Part shown: in pieces, positions 28,688-37,615 of the stretch
How positions within the stretch are numbered: the first letter of the stretch is position 1
How the letters are laid out: every line of letters starts with the position of its first letter
Assembly: GCF_005747095.1 (NCBI RefSeq)
Contig: NZ_SWLG01000010.1
Coordinates: 1 to 64,000 of the forward strand
DNA length: 64,000 nt
Direction of reading: 5' to 3'
DNA from: Exobacillus caeni
GTDB lineage: Bacteria > Bacillota > Bacilli > Bacillales > Guptibacillaceae
The notes under the pieces: model-generated
The model's input: only the letters and a program-made list of their open reading frames with translations
Databases searched by the model: none
What the model was told of the DNA's origin: nothing
Program-made: the position numbers and the translations under genes

Positions 28688-28721
28688 GCTTCTTCAACTA
28701 ACGCACCCGTTACTTTAAGTG
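28688..28721 (-). repeat. Interspersed ~34-bp repeat unit, copy 7 (minus)
   Basis: On the minus strand: CACTTAAAGTAACGGGTGCG then TTAGTTGAAGAAGC. It lies downstream of the acyl-CoA thioesterase-like gene, in that gene's orientation. Confidence 0.6.
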
Positions 28722-28795
28722 TATTGTTTCACATAAAGTTTAACGGAACTTAATCTAGATAATTGTTTTTCCATTTTTCCCTCCACTCAGCAGAA

Positions 28796-30076
28796 TTACC
28801 GTGGATTTTCTACACTTTGCTTAAAATGTCTTATTGTTTTTCCCCAGGAGTCTACACTAGCCCTAGCTGTGTCCTGTTTATTTCCTTGATTATAGGTATT
28901 TGCACGTAAATAAGGGATACCAATTGAATGCCCTGCACCTGGGTAAACAAGATGATTATATTCTATATTTACGTTATGTTTTTTCAACCTGTCTATCCCT
29001 TTTTGGGATAAACCAACCGTGTTTGCACCATCTTCCTCACCTGAAATAAATAAAACTGGTCCATTTATTTTTTCAACAGGAATTGTTGCCTGTTCCACTA
29101 CTTCAGGATCAGAAGTAAGTGCAGCATACCATTTCCCATAAGGATTACCCTGCCTTTTTTGCCACAACTCTCGACATTCAAGAGCTATACTCACAGGGTT
29201 TTTTGGGGAAGCATAAGGTATTGGCTTTCCGTTAAACGTCCAGGCAGGAGGAAGTTTTTCTGCATCCGACCAGGGAACGATACCACTTAATGCTACAGCA
29301 GAGCCATTAAGAGATGTAACCGCTTTAATTTCTGGGAATTGACTAGCTGATAATAATGCCAGTTCACTTCCCCTAGAAGTACCGTGTATTCCTATCCACT
29401 CTTTATTTACTTCTGGACGTTCTATCAACCAATCAATCGCTTTTTCAACATATTCTAAAGGAATACTTTCTAGGCGTTTAGGGAGATGTTCTATCCCAAA
29501 ATAAGCTAGGGCTAAAACGGAAAAACCGTGTGAAGCTAACACCGCAGCAGGATACTCGTTTAATCCTCCTTCAGAACCTCCCAATACAATTATAGCTGGC
29601 TGACTCTTTTTATCTTTACGAGCAAAAAACGTACCTACTAAACCATTATTTCTTACAGGCTGCCTGTTGTATAAAGGAGATATCCATTGCCTAGTTAAAG
29701 TGATTTCATCTATTGGCTTCCCCTCAACGTCTAGCGTTATTGTAAGTTCTTGAGGGGCTAAAACTTGACCAGCAGTGGAATCCTTTTTTCCTTTTAACTC
29801 TTCTACTTTAGTAATATCTAATGACCAAAATAATCCCATTTTATCAATACAATCATAGGAACCTTCAACAGGTTTCTGGGAATTGAGGTCCACTACACCG
29901 TTAGTATCAGCAATAAACTTAGCAGTAGATTCAAGATGAACAGCTTTCATTCCTTCAGCTATTCGCTTCGCACGTAATGTAATCTTTTGGTTTGGTTCTA
30001 AACCAGTAACGTACACATCAATAGGTTGGTCGATCATAGTGGTTAGAGAACTCACAACTATTTTAGCTTCACTCAT
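28796..30076 (-). CDS. Acyl-CoA thioesterase / BAAT-like alpha/beta hydrolase
   Basis: A 426-aa protein. The N-terminal beta-sandwich (~1-135) carries the acyl-CoA thioester hydrolase / bile acid-CoA N-acyltransferase N-domain pattern (YVTGLEPNQKITLRA, FWSLDITKVEE). The C-terminal alpha/beta hydrolase has the nucleophile elbow Gly-Thr-Ser-Arg-Gly (Ser234), LFISGEEDGAN for the acid and GAGHSIGIPY for the His. Eukaryotic relatives cleave or conjugate acyl-CoAs; the bacterial substrate is unknown. Animal acyltransferases use Cys as nucleophile, so Ser here favours a hydrolase. Interspersed repeat units lie on both sides in the same orientation. Confidence 0.82.
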   Translation of the reverse strand: MSEAKIVVSSLTTMIDQPIDVYVTGLEPNQKITLRAKRIAEGMKAVHLESTAKFIADTNGVVDLNSQKPVEGSYDCIDKMGLFWSLDITKVEELKGKKDSTAGQVLAPQELTITLDVEGKPIDEITLTRQWISPLYNRQPVRNNGLVGTFFARKDKKSQPAIIVLGGSEGGLNEYPAAVLASHGFSVLALAYFGIEHLPKRLESIPLEYVEKAIDWLIERPEVNKEWIGIHGTSRGSELALLSASQFPEIKAVTSLNGSAVALSGIVPWSDAEKLPPAWTFNGKPIPYASPKNPVSIALECRELWQKRQGNPYGKWYAALTSDPEVVEQATIPVEKINGPVLFISGEEDGANTVGLSQKGIDRLKKHNVNIEYNHLVYPGAGHSIGIPYLRANTYNQGNKQDTARASVDSWGKTIRHFKQSVENPR

Positions 30077-30142
30077 TCTAGCACCCCTTTTTCATATACC
30101 ACTCTCACTTAAACAGACGACAAAAGGCATATTTAGTTTCAT

Positions 30143-30175
30143 TTCTTCAACTAAACTGCCCGTTAGTGGAACAAG
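30143..30175 (-). repeat. Interspersed ~34-bp repeat unit, copy 8 (minus)
   Basis: On the minus strand: CTTGTTCCACTAACGGGCAG then TTTAGTTGAAGAA. It lies upstream of the acyl-CoA thioesterase-like gene and between it and the IS1595 remnant. Confidence 0.65.
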
Positions 30176-30184
30176 AAAAATTGC

Positions 30185-31239
30185 TTATGTCGTGAACCTG
30201 GATAATCTAAGTGTATCATAGGTTTCCATATTCTGTATTGAATTTCCTCTGATAATTAAATCGTTTATAGTGACTTGATTTCTCTGGTGGTGAATGCTTT
30301 CTAATACTTGAAACCAAGCGAGGTAATTGTTCAAATATTTAGTTGCTACTCCGTTAAATCGCTGTATCCACCCTTTGAGCCTGCGGTGGTAATTGTTGAC
30401 GTTCTGGATATGATATAGACCTTTTGTGCGTATCTTTCCATCAGACTTGAACTGATAAATACTCATCCCTTTTTCAGCAGCATAGGTTTTAAAGGCACGC
30501 CAAGAATCGGTGCACAATACATTTTCAGGTGAAAGTTTATGCCCGATAGCTTTTTCTAATTGCTCTTTTGTCAACCTACCCATACCTAATGTCTGCGAAA
30601 AAGTCATTTTGGCTCGATCCCTCGCAACTAGAACACATACTTGCTCATTGCTTATCCCGCGTTTTTTTGCGGTTCCACCACGTTTACGTGGCTTTCTATC
30701 TTCGATCTTTCTTTGTCCTTTTTCTGAGTATAGGAAATAGGTTTCGTCCATTTAACGATACCTTCGAAATTCGATATTTCAATTTGTTTTAACGCAGTTA
30801 AGAGCTTGTGCCTCCAATAGAATAAGGTGACGTGAGAGATATTGCCGACTAATTTAGCGGACTTACGCAGGGAGTATCCTTCAATCATACACTCAACAAA
30901 TTTAATCCATTGGCTAAGGCGGCGGGTTCGATATAAAGCAGTATTGGTAAGGTCGGTAAATGTCCTTTTGCAAGCTTTACAGCGATAACGTTGTTTTAAA
31001 ACTTCATTGCCATCAACAATAGTTGAGTAACTACCAAACCGAACAATATGCTCTGATTCACAATCAGGGCAATGATAACCCCCCTTATTTTTCCGTTCTG
31101 ATATTTCTTGCAGAACCGTTCCTGTCGATGATGATGCGGTGAGAGCATCAATTAAATATTCCCTTAGTCGATGTTTCTCCGCTGGATTAAGTTTTTCAAT
31201 CACTTTAAGAATATCAATTGCTCTCACGGTTATCACCAA
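30185..31239 (-). pseudogene. IS1595-family transposase, frameshifted
   Basis: Two overlapping minus-strand frames encode one transposase. The first (31239 down to about 30750) carries the zinc ribbon CPDC...CKAC and a helix-turn-helix. The second (from about 30751 to 30185) starts at the catalytic DET (MDETYFLYSEKG) and includes LCTDSWRAFKTYA and the His/Asn region of the ISXO2-like domain. The junction FEGIVK / MDETY indicates one missing base near 30751 (GTTAAATGG where GTTGAAATGG is expected). No slippery heptamer was seen, so programmed shifting is unlikely. I could not define terminal inverted repeats. Confidence 0.85.
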
Positions 31240-31337
31240 TCCCTATATAGATAAACCGATTATAGAACGTTCGTTCCCAGAAGTCAATTTATCAACAATA
31301 ACCTTTAACATAGCCAACAAAATAAAGAGTGAATCAA

Positions 31338-31364
31338 CTGGCTCAAGTACCTTAATGGAACAAG
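31338..31364 (-). repeat. Degenerate interspersed repeat unit, copy 9 (minus)
   Basis: On the minus strand: CTTGTTCCATTAAGGTACTT. It shares TGGAACAAGAAA on the plus strand with 30167-30178, so the IS1595 remnant lies between two related units. Confidence 0.4.
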
Positions 31365-31433
31365 AAATCGTTAATCCTTCTAACCTTCTGCGAACTAGAA
31401 TTAAAAGAGTGAATTTTTAAATGAAAAAAGTAG

Positions 31434-31463
31434 TTGACTAATAAAAATAATTTGTGATATTAT
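31434..31463 (+). promoter_or_regulatory. Promoter of the CarD-like gene
   Basis: TTGACT, 18-base spacer, TATTAT: a near-consensus sigma-A promoter about 70 bases before the TTG start. Confidence 0.65.
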
Positions 31464-31531
31464 AAAAAGTTTGATAAAAAACACTATATATGTTAAGCTT
31501 AAGAATGTTACCATACATGGAGGTGGATTAT

Positions 31532-31993
31532 TTGTTTCAAATCGGAGATAACGTTGTTTATCCAATGCACGGAGCAGGTACAATTGAAGCCATAGAAGAA
31601 AAGGAAGTCTCAGGGGAAAAACAACAGTATTATGTCATAAAAATGTTGATCAGTAATATGCAAGTCCTGATTCCGGAGGGTAAAATATTGAAATCAAGTA
31701 TACGCCCAGTTACTGATATCATTGCATTAAAACACATCATACACGTTTTTCAGCATGGAGAATCAGATAAATTACTGCCGTGGAAACAAAGGTTTAAATT
31801 GAACACTGACAAAATAAAAACTGGCAAAATACAAGAAGGTGCTGAAGTTGTACGTGATTTAATGCGTATGAAGAAAGAGAAGGCACTTAATACAAGCGAA
31901 AAAAAAATGTTAGATAACGCACATGAATTTTTGATTAGTGAACTGAGATTAATCAAAGGAATCACTGAAAATCAAATAAAGAGTTTCAGTTAA
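31532..31993 (+). CDS. CarD/CdnL-like transcription regulator
   Basis: A 153-aa protein. The N-terminal RNA-polymerase-interacting domain (~1-60; FQIGDNVVYPMHGAGTIEAI) has the Tudor-like fold shared with Mfd. The C-terminal helical domain (~65-153) is rich in Lys/Glu. Family members bind the RNA polymerase beta subunit and stabilise open promoters. GGAGGT followed by 7 bases and TTG at 31532 gives the start FQIGDN, which aligns with the family's usual first residues; longer in-frame ATGs at 31490 and 31517 lack a site. It is monocistronic behind a clear promoter. Confidence 0.88.
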   Translation: MFQIGDNVVYPMHGAGTIEAIEEKEVSGEKQQYYVIKMLISNMQVLIPEGKILKSSIRPVTDIIALKHIIHVFQHGESDKLLPWKQRFKLNTDKIKTGKIQEGAEVVRDLMRMKKEKALNTSEKKMLDNAHEFLISELRLIKGITENQIKSFS

Positions 31994-32221
31994 GATTAGT
32001 TATAGATATGTATTTCATCTCCTAAAATTTTCTGAATATCCATATTAAAATATTCATCTTCTTAACTCACTTTTAGAACATTAACCTCTTTTGTTATTTC
32101 TTGCTTCAATCCATTTTTATTATTTGAATTTCTTTTAAATATTGGAAAATTTCCTTATATATAATGAGTGTATAATTATACTTCGCCCCCCGAATCAATT
32201 ATAATGTATGAAGGTTAGGGG

Positions 32222-33496
32222 GTGTTTGTAATTCAACAGGAGAAACACAATGAAGTTATGAAAAATCCAACGGGTAAGCAGCGATTAGGGTTGGCCTTTT
32301 TGCTTGGTATGTTATGCATGTTAGGGCCATTTAATATTGATATGTACTTACCGAGTTTTCCAGAAATTGCGGAAGATTTGGATGTCCAACAATCACTCGT
32401 GCAGTTAAGTTTAACAGCATGTTTGATCGGTCTTGCTGTAGGGCAACTCATTGTCGGATCAATTAGTGATGCAAAGGGAAGAAGAAAACCGATATTACTA
32501 TTTATTAGTTTATTTGCTATCGCTTCTGTTCTTTGTGCACTTGCACCGAATATTATTGTTTTAGTTATTGGGAGATTTATACAAGGATTTACTGCATCAG
32601 CTGGTATCGTTTTATCCAGGGCTATTGTACGCGATGTCTTTACTGGTAAAGAACTTACGAAGTTTTTCGCATTATTAATGGTTATAAATGCAACTGCACC
32701 AATGATTGCGCCAATTAGTGGTGGTGCTTTATTACTTTTACCATTTGCTTCATGGCATACTGTTTTCATCTTTTTAGGCATACTTGGTGTTGCAATTGTA
32801 ATAACCGTAGCTTTTAAGCTAAAAGAAACGCTGCCAGTAGAAATGCGGCAACCAGGTTCTATCGGAAATTCGCTAAGAACGATGGGGAGTTTGTTAACAG
32901 ATCGTTCTTTTATAGGCTATGCAATCGTTGTCGGCTTAGTTCAAGGTGGAAGTTTTGCTTATGTTGCTGGAACGCCGTTCGTGTACCAGGGTATTTATAA
33001 TGTGTCACCACAAGTATTTAGTATTTTGTTTGGAATTAACGGGTTAGCTATTATAACCGGTAGTTTTTTAGTCGGACGTTTGAGTGATTTTATTGAAGAA
33101 AGAAGCTTACTTCGTACAGGAGTCTTAATTTCAGTTAGTGCGAATGCAGTCTTGCTTTCGATGGCGATTATAAAAGGACCTCTATTCATGATTGTTATAC
33201 CGATCTTCATCCATATGTTAACGATTGGAATTATTTTAACGAGTACCTTCACGCTAGCAATGAAAAATCAAGGTCATCGTGCAGGAAGTGCCAGCGCTTT
33301 TTTAGGCATGTTTCCTTTAGTGATCGGGGCAATCGTAGCTCCAATTGTTGGAATTGATGAAACAACCGCGATTCCAATGGCAACTATTTTATTCAGCTGT
33401 TCATTCATAGGCTCCATCGCGTTCTTCACATTAACTAGAGAAGTGGGGAAACGTACAAAAAGTCATAAATCGACGGGTGCCAGTCATCTGTCATGA
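32222..33496 (+). CDS. Bcr/CflA-type MFS drug exporter
   Basis: A 424-aa, 12-helix major facilitator. The loop 2-3 signature appears as GSISDAKGRRKPILLF, TM4 carries IGRFIQGFTASAGIVLSRAI, and TM5 has NATAPMIAPISGG, the drug:H+ antiporter motif-C region. FNIDMYLPSFPEI near the N-terminus is diagnostic of the Bcr/CflA branch (bicyclomycin/sulfonamide-type exporters). The start is uncertain: GTG 32222 has GAAGG upstream, while ATG 32258 has AGGAG 15 bases away. It ends in a palindromic terminator. The branch is well supported; the real substrate is not. Confidence 0.9.
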   Translation: MFVIQQEKHNEVMKNPTGKQRLGLAFLLGMLCMLGPFNIDMYLPSFPEIAEDLDVQQSLVQLSLTACLIGLAVGQLIVGSISDAKGRRKPILLFISLFAIASVLCALAPNIIVLVIGRFIQGFTASAGIVLSRAIVRDVFTGKELTKFFALLMVINATAPMIAPISGGALLLLPFASWHTVFIFLGILGVAIVITVAFKLKETLPVEMRQPGSIGNSLRTMGSLLTDRSFIGYAIVVGLVQGGSFAYVAGTPFVYQGIYNVSPQVFSILFGINGLAIITGSFLVGRLSDFIEERSLLRTGVLISVSANAVLLSMAIIKGPLFMIVIPIFIHMLTIGIILTSTFTLAMKNQGHRAGSASAFLGMFPLVIGAIVAPIVGIDETTAIPMATILFSCSFIGSIAFFTLTREVGKRTKSHKSTGASHLS

Positions 33497-33514
33497 GTGT
33501 ATTATAGCAAGAGT

Positions 33515-33562
33515 AAAGCGCCTGTTACTTGTCAGTTTCGACAAGTGCAGGCGCTTTTTGAA
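33515..33562 (+). terminator. Palindromic repeat used as terminator (copy F)
   Basis: AAAGCGCCTGttACTTGTC mirrored by GACAAGTGCAGGCGCTTT and followed by TTG, after the MFS gene. Confidence 0.8.
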
Positions 33563-33583
33563 TAAATATTGATTTACTTATAT

Positions 33584-33808
33584 TCACTGGGCTTGTTTCA
33601 CACTGAGTACAGTGAACGTACCTAGTATGAGCACCATTCCAAGAATTTGAATGAGACTCAGATGATCTTCGAGAAGCAGAACGCCAAATGCTGATGCAAT
33701 CAACGGCTCAACCATTGCGACCATCGAAGCAGTTGTCGGAGCAGTCCATTGAATCCCAATAATATAAAATATAAATGAAATTTCAGCCCCAAATATTCCT
33801 AAAACTCA
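33584..33808 (-). pseudogene. 3'-end fragment of an EamA transporter gene
   Basis: About 225 bases closely resemble positions 204-415, the last ~70 codons of the EamA gene at the start of this window. On the minus strand the frame ends MVLILGTFTVLSVKQAQ then a stop, against MVLILGTVTLLSVKQAG in the intact copy. Everything upstream of codon ~220 is missing and no start remains. It is a decayed partial duplicate. Confidence 0.85.
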
Positions 33809-34069
33809 GTATATAAAAGAATATGCTTAGAAGTAAGAAGTTATTTTATAGGGTGGGTAGGTTTATCGACAATTGGGCAAAATTGTTGAAAGTTTGTGAT
33901 TATATCCTTGTTAATTAAGAGGTTTTAAAACAATCACCGGGAACCGTACCATAAGTAAACAACGTCGGAATCCGTGTTTCCACCTTCTAGAATATTTCAA
34001 AGATGAAATGGGGGATAGTGCCTAGCAATGAGAATTTCTCCTTTTCATTGCCAATGAAGATGATGTTGC

Positions 34070-34486
34070 CTAGTAGGGGACAAATTGGATTTGGAAATGA
34101 AATGAAACGTCAATTCCCTCATTTTCATGCTGCAATCGTTTACTTAACTTTATTGGAACCGAATTTTGAACACTTTGAACAGGTAGCTTAAAAGTAATAG
34201 TATCATGGGCCTGGTCATGAAATATAAGATCCAACTCGGCTGCAGCTGCTGTTATATCGAAAATGATTTGATTTTGCTGACTCACAAGTGTCTCGTCAAC
34301 AATCCTTTGATTATAACTAAAGGTTGCAGGGAAGTTGCCAACCTGTAAAAATCCGCCGATGTTTTCTTGCCGCTCGAAAACGAGTAAATCTTTATAAAGA
34401 ACCCGAAAAAGAAATTCATTTCGCCAGATCTCATTTTCCTTGTGTACAATAACATCCAGCAAATCGATTATTACGCGAACCGGCAT
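34070..34486 (-). CDS. Unknown beta-rich protein, second of a paralogous pair
   Basis: A 138-aa protein starting MPVRVIIDLLDVIVHKENE. I choose ATG 34486 because GGAGGTGAATTCC precedes it; a longer frame to 34516 has no site. It alternates short hydrophobic strands with polar turns, has no export signal or membrane helix, and ends FHFQIQFVPY. The next gene upstream (34517-34930) ends FNIQIEPYTAPV and shares the middle pattern DD-x-LTLTLP/DTITFKLP, so the two look like distant paralogues in one two-gene operon. No known family recognised. Confidence 0.65.
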   Translation of the reverse strand: MPVRVIIDLLDVIVHKENEIWRNEFLFRVLYKDLLVFERQENIGGFLQVGNFPATFSYNQRIVDETLVSQQNQIIFDITAAAAELDLIFHDQAHDTITFKLPVQSVQNSVPIKLSKRLQHENEGIDVSFHFQIQFVPY

Positions 34487-34516
34487 GGAATTCACCTCCA
34501 CTCCTTTTAGTTTCAT

Positions 34517-34930
34517 TTAAACTGGTGCAGTGTAAGGTTCGATTTGGATGTTAAATACTGTTCTGAACCCTACTTTATCTAATCCTTCAACTTCATCACT
34601 ATCAATCTCTAAAGATATTGGGAAATTACTGCAAGGAAGAGTAAGTGTGAGTTCACTAATAGCTTCTAAATCATCGTATATAGGGTCATCTTCAATTAAA
34701 CGATATTTTATATTGATTGTTACAGTGTCTCCCTCTACAACTTGAGAATAGATCGTACGGTTTAAAATCCATGTGAAAATCCCATCGCCATCTTCAAAGA
34801 CACCCGATGCGGGATGACGAAGTGCCTTACCATTAACTTCGGTATAAAAGATAAATTCGTCTGTTCCGAACTCGGAGGTCCCGGTATATTTTCCAATCAT
34901 TTTTAACACTACACTCACTGTACACCACAA
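34517..34930 (-). CDS. Unknown beta-rich protein, first of a paralogous pair
   Basis: A 137-aa protein read from TTG 34930 after GGGAGGTG on the minus strand (start VVLKMIGKYTG after a short leader). It is acidic and beta-rich, without membrane segments or signal peptide. The next gene starts 30 bases after its stop, so they form an operon. Both proteins share C-terminal strand patterns, suggesting subunits of a hetero-oligomer or a duplicated gene. I cannot name a family. Confidence 0.65.
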   Translation of the reverse strand: MWCTVSVVLKMIGKYTGTSEFGTDEFIFYTEVNGKALRHPASGVFEDGDGIFTWILNRTIYSQVVEGDTVTINIKYRLIEDDPIYDDLEAISELTLTLPCSNFPISLEIDSDEVEGLDKVGFRTVFNIQIEPYTAPV

Positions 34931-35086
34931 ATTAACACACCTCCCTAGTTAAACTGAAGCAGGTTTCAGTTAGAGCAATACTTGTCTTATACTTAACATA
35001 TTCAACCGTGAAATGAATGGATTGTGATATTTATCCAAGTAGCTATATAATTGAGTCATTGGAAGGTGTTGAGTTTGTTGAGATTG

Positions 35087-35116
35087 TTGAATATTTTTAA
35101 TGAAATCAATTATAAT
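35087..35116 (+). promoter_or_regulatory. Promoter of the HTH/PIN operon
   Basis: TTGAAT, 18-base spacer, TATAAT, ~20 bases before the ribosome site of the HTH gene. Confidence 0.55.
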
Positions 35117-35137
35117 ATAAATAGGAGGTGAACTGTA

Positions 35138-35809
35138 ATGCCACATATTATGGATTCTGAACAGGAAAAGATGTGGGATAGTATTAAGACATTGATTGAT
35201 ATCAATGGGGACCAGGCGAAAGCGGTTTTTAAAGCTGCTATTGAACGTTCATTTCATCAGGTTGGATTAACAGCTCCGAAGATAGCAAATTTACCTTTCA
35301 CTATACCGAAGCCCGATGATTTGGATCGTCTTCGAGCCATTGAAAAACAAATGCGGGAAGCTTATAACCATAATAATTATTCGATGTATTATAAGTTGTT
35401 TGTTGATTATGTAGAGCAACTCAGTAAAACGTCTGAACAAGAACCATTGATTCGCAGGGAATTATTTACTTCTTTTTTACATCAACAGACTAAAAGAAAA
35501 AGAAGGCCACATTATCGGGTTAATCGCTTTACATCTGCAGGTGTGTTAGTGGAGGAAGAAAAAGAAACTACCAACTACTATTCCCCGGGAGACGTTGCGA
35601 AAAAATTAGGGTTGAGTGATCAGACTATCCGGAGAATGTGCAGCAATGATAAATTTCCTGGTGCGTATCAAACACCGGGAGGGCACTGGCGAATACCAAG
35701 AGATACTTTTATTACAACAGATAAACAGGATGAAGAAGCGGAGACTATTTTAAACAAAATTGATGCTAAAAACGAAGAAGCGGGTGAAATAGATGAATTT
35801 GATCTATGA
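35138..35809 (+). CDS. Helix-turn-helix antitoxin-like protein
   Basis: A 223-aa protein. The N-terminal ~130 residues are helical and unrecognised. Residues ~147-190 form an excisionase/MerR-type winged helix: YSPGDVAKKLGLSDQTIRRM then TPGGHWRIPRD. The C-terminus is acidic and could wrap a toxin. AGGAGGTG sets the start. Its last 17 bases overlap the PIN-domain gene, the usual sign of a translationally coupled toxin-antitoxin pair. It would bind the operon promoter and neutralise the PIN nuclease. The pairing is inferred from overlap and domains. Confidence 0.8.
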   Translation: MPHIMDSEQEKMWDSIKTLIDINGDQAKAVFKAAIERSFHQVGLTAPKIANLPFTIPKPDDLDRLRAIEKQMREAYNHNNYSMYYKLFVDYVEQLSKTSEQEPLIRRELFTSFLHQQTKRKRRPHYRVNRFTSAGVLVEEEKETTNYYSPGDVAKKLGLSDQTIRRMCSNDKFPGAYQTPGGHWRIPRDTFITTDKQDEEAETILNKIDAKNEEAGEIDEFDL

Positions 35810-36392
35810 TGCCGCGATACCACCGAAAGTCTTTATCGACACTACGGTCTTGTGTGGAGCTATTCGGAAAGATGGTGTCAACCGAAGTATACTAAAAGCT
35901 GCCCGTTCGCCACTCTTGTTCCGCCCTATCATTTCAAGGGTCTGTTTGTTTGAATTCGTGAGAAATGCTGCGGAAGGTTTAGGAAAGAACGAGAAAAGGG
36001 TGACATATAACAAGGACGAAATCGATGGGTTTTTTACAAGCTTTTTGTCTCCTATTTTTGACTACTACATGGAACTACCGGTAAACAGCCTGATAGGTCG
36101 ATATAGCATCGAGACCATCATCCGAGAACATCGACCTATTGGGGAAGTGCTAACAGAGTTAAGCGGTTGTAATGATGAAACAGCCAAGAAAATCGCATCC
36201 TCCAAAAAATTACTAGATGAGCCTCTTCACCGGTTTGATCAAGATGACTTTCATGTCTGGGTGACAGCTATCCAGGAGGAGTGCGATTACATACTTACAA
36301 CAAACAACAGACGCTTTCCATTGGAAATTGGAAAAATCAAGCGCGTTCATCCTAGTGACTTTTACGAAGACTTAATCAATCCCTTTCCCTAA
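35793..36392 (+). CDS. PIN-domain toxin-like ribonuclease
   Basis: A 199-aa protein with the PIN nuclease fold. The first acidic residue lies in PKVFIDTTVLCGAI and the later acidic cluster in FDQDDFHVWVTAIQEECDYI, followed by LTTNNRRF, the position of the last PIN strand. Family toxins cleave RNA with Mg2+. At 199 aa it is longer than VapC (~130 aa), with extra helices in the middle. It overlaps the HTH gene by 17 bases, so the pair probably forms a type II toxin-antitoxin module. Confidence 0.8.
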   Translation: MNLIYDAAIPPKVFIDTTVLCGAIRKDGVNRSILKAARSPLLFRPIISRVCLFEFVRNAAEGLGKNEKRVTYNKDEIDGFFTSFLSPIFDYYMELPVNSLIGRYSIETIIREHRPIGEVLTELSGCNDETAKKIASSKKLLDEPLHRFDQDDFHVWVTAIQEECDYILTTNNRRFPLEIGKIKRVHPSDFYEDLINPFP

Positions 36393-36526
36393 CATTAAAA
36401 GCATAGCCGATATTACTGTTTGGAGTCTAAACGATATTAGAGTTTGAATCTCTGATTGAACAACCTCTTTGACATTAGGCATAACTCCTTCTTACCCCCT
36501 GCTAATCTATTCTTTCGACAAGTGAT

Positions 36527-36699
36527 ATCTCATTTTTTTGATAATCTCATATAACGCCTCCTTGTAAGAGGATTGGTTGATTTTGGTTGCCGTTTTTAAA
36601 CTGAAGGCCAAAGGGTCTTTCGCCAAATGCATTGAGGAAACGTTTAATAACGGCATCCCCGACCGGAGTAAAAAACAACAGGTTTCCGCCCGGCATGTC
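36527..36699 (-). pseudogene. 3'-end fragment of a glyoxalase-like gene
   Basis: About 170 bases match 37616-37785, the 3' end of the glyoxalase-like gene downstream. On the minus strand the frame reads MPGGNLLFFTPVGDAVIKRF then continues LNAFGERPFGLQF, and the final codons are shifted by one base relative to the intact copy. The N-terminal ~220 codons are missing. The surrounding 36393-36864 region has no other gene. Confidence 0.85.
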
Positions 36700-36864
36700 C
36701 TCCGTCCCACCTTTCGTAACGGTTATCGAATCCTGCCGATGTTTTTTATATCCCGGATAGGTGGTATAAAAATCTTAAGCGAATACAAGAACATCGGAAG
36801 AAACTTTGTATGAAGCAGCAAGCACTCGGCACTCAGCGTCCAATAGATTTTCAAGGAGAGGATA

Positions 36865-37416
36865 ATGTTGAAAGTATACACGATTGGACATTATAACCAT
36901 TCAATCGAACAATTTTTAAAGTTCCTGGGAGCCGCTGAAATTGACTTTGTGGCAGATGTCCGTGCATTTCCTGCAAGTCGCAGGAATTCACATTTCAAAA
37001 AGGAGAACATGGCCCAATGGCTGGAAGAAGCGGGGATTCAGTATCGACATTTTCCCCGTCTTGGAGGGAGAAGGAAGATGTCGGGACAGGTAGGGGAGCA
37101 ATTGAACGAAGGATGGAACAACCGTTCATTTCACAACTATGCGGATTATACACTGACAGATGAGTTTCAGTATGCTTTGGAACGGCTCAAGGAACAAGCC
37201 TTAGCAACGACGCTCGTCTATATGTGTTCAGAACATCATCCAGCTAGGTGCCACCGCCTTCTCATAAGCAACTTGCTGCAGGCAAATGGATGGGAGGTGT
37301 ACCATCTCATTCCTGACTCAAAGGGGAACCCGAGGATTGTCCCTCATGAATTGGGAAAGTGGGGAGCCGTGCCAATCATCGAAGAAGATGGGACCGTCGT
37401 GTATCCGAAACTATAA
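36865..37416 (+). CDS. DUF488 family protein
   Basis: A 183-aa soluble protein of the DUF488 family. It begins KVYTIGHYNHSIEQFLKFL, has the conserved DVRAFPASRRNSHF, and the Cys-bearing YMCSEHHPARCHRLLIS at about residue 120-137. The role of the family is unproven. AAGGAGAGG immediately before ATG supports the start. It is followed by an incomplete palindromic repeat (37542). Confidence 0.85.
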   Translation: MLKVYTIGHYNHSIEQFLKFLGAAEIDFVADVRAFPASRRNSHFKKENMAQWLEEAGIQYRHFPRLGGRRKMSGQVGEQLNEGWNNRSFHNYADYTLTDEFQYALERLKEQALATTLVYMCSEHHPARCHRLLISNLLQANGWEVYHLIPDSKGNPRIVPHELGKWGAVPIIEEDGTVVYPKL

Positions 37417-37541
37417 ATTGGACAGAGGGACAGGTGATCTGTCCCAGATCTTTCTTATAATCTTTCTTATTGATTTGAAGACAAGCAATAAAAGAATCTG
37501 ATGAACAATACCCTCCTGAACAGGAAGGATGATAAGGAGTT

Positions 37542-37575
37542 GAGTGCCTGTCACTTGTCGAATTCGACAAGTGAC
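37542..37575 (+). repeat. Incomplete dispersed palindrome (copy G)
   Basis: GTGCCTGTCACTTGTC then GAATTC and GACAAGTGAC, after which the match is lost (ATTGG). The outer right arm GGCACT is missing, so the stem is shortened; a T-run follows at 37589. Confidence 0.75.
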
Positions 37576-37615
37576 ATTGGATTGGGCATTTTTTAAGTTT
37601 GGTTCAACCCTTTAG

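Noticed and set aside
30750-30755. Programmed frameshift in the IS1595 transposase
   Set aside because: No slippery A6G-type heptamer at the junction, and the residue pattern implies one simple lost base; single-ORF transposases are normal for this family.
34003-34191. 62-aa plus-strand ORF
   Set aside because: It overlaps the better-supported minus-strand gene and has no ribosome site.
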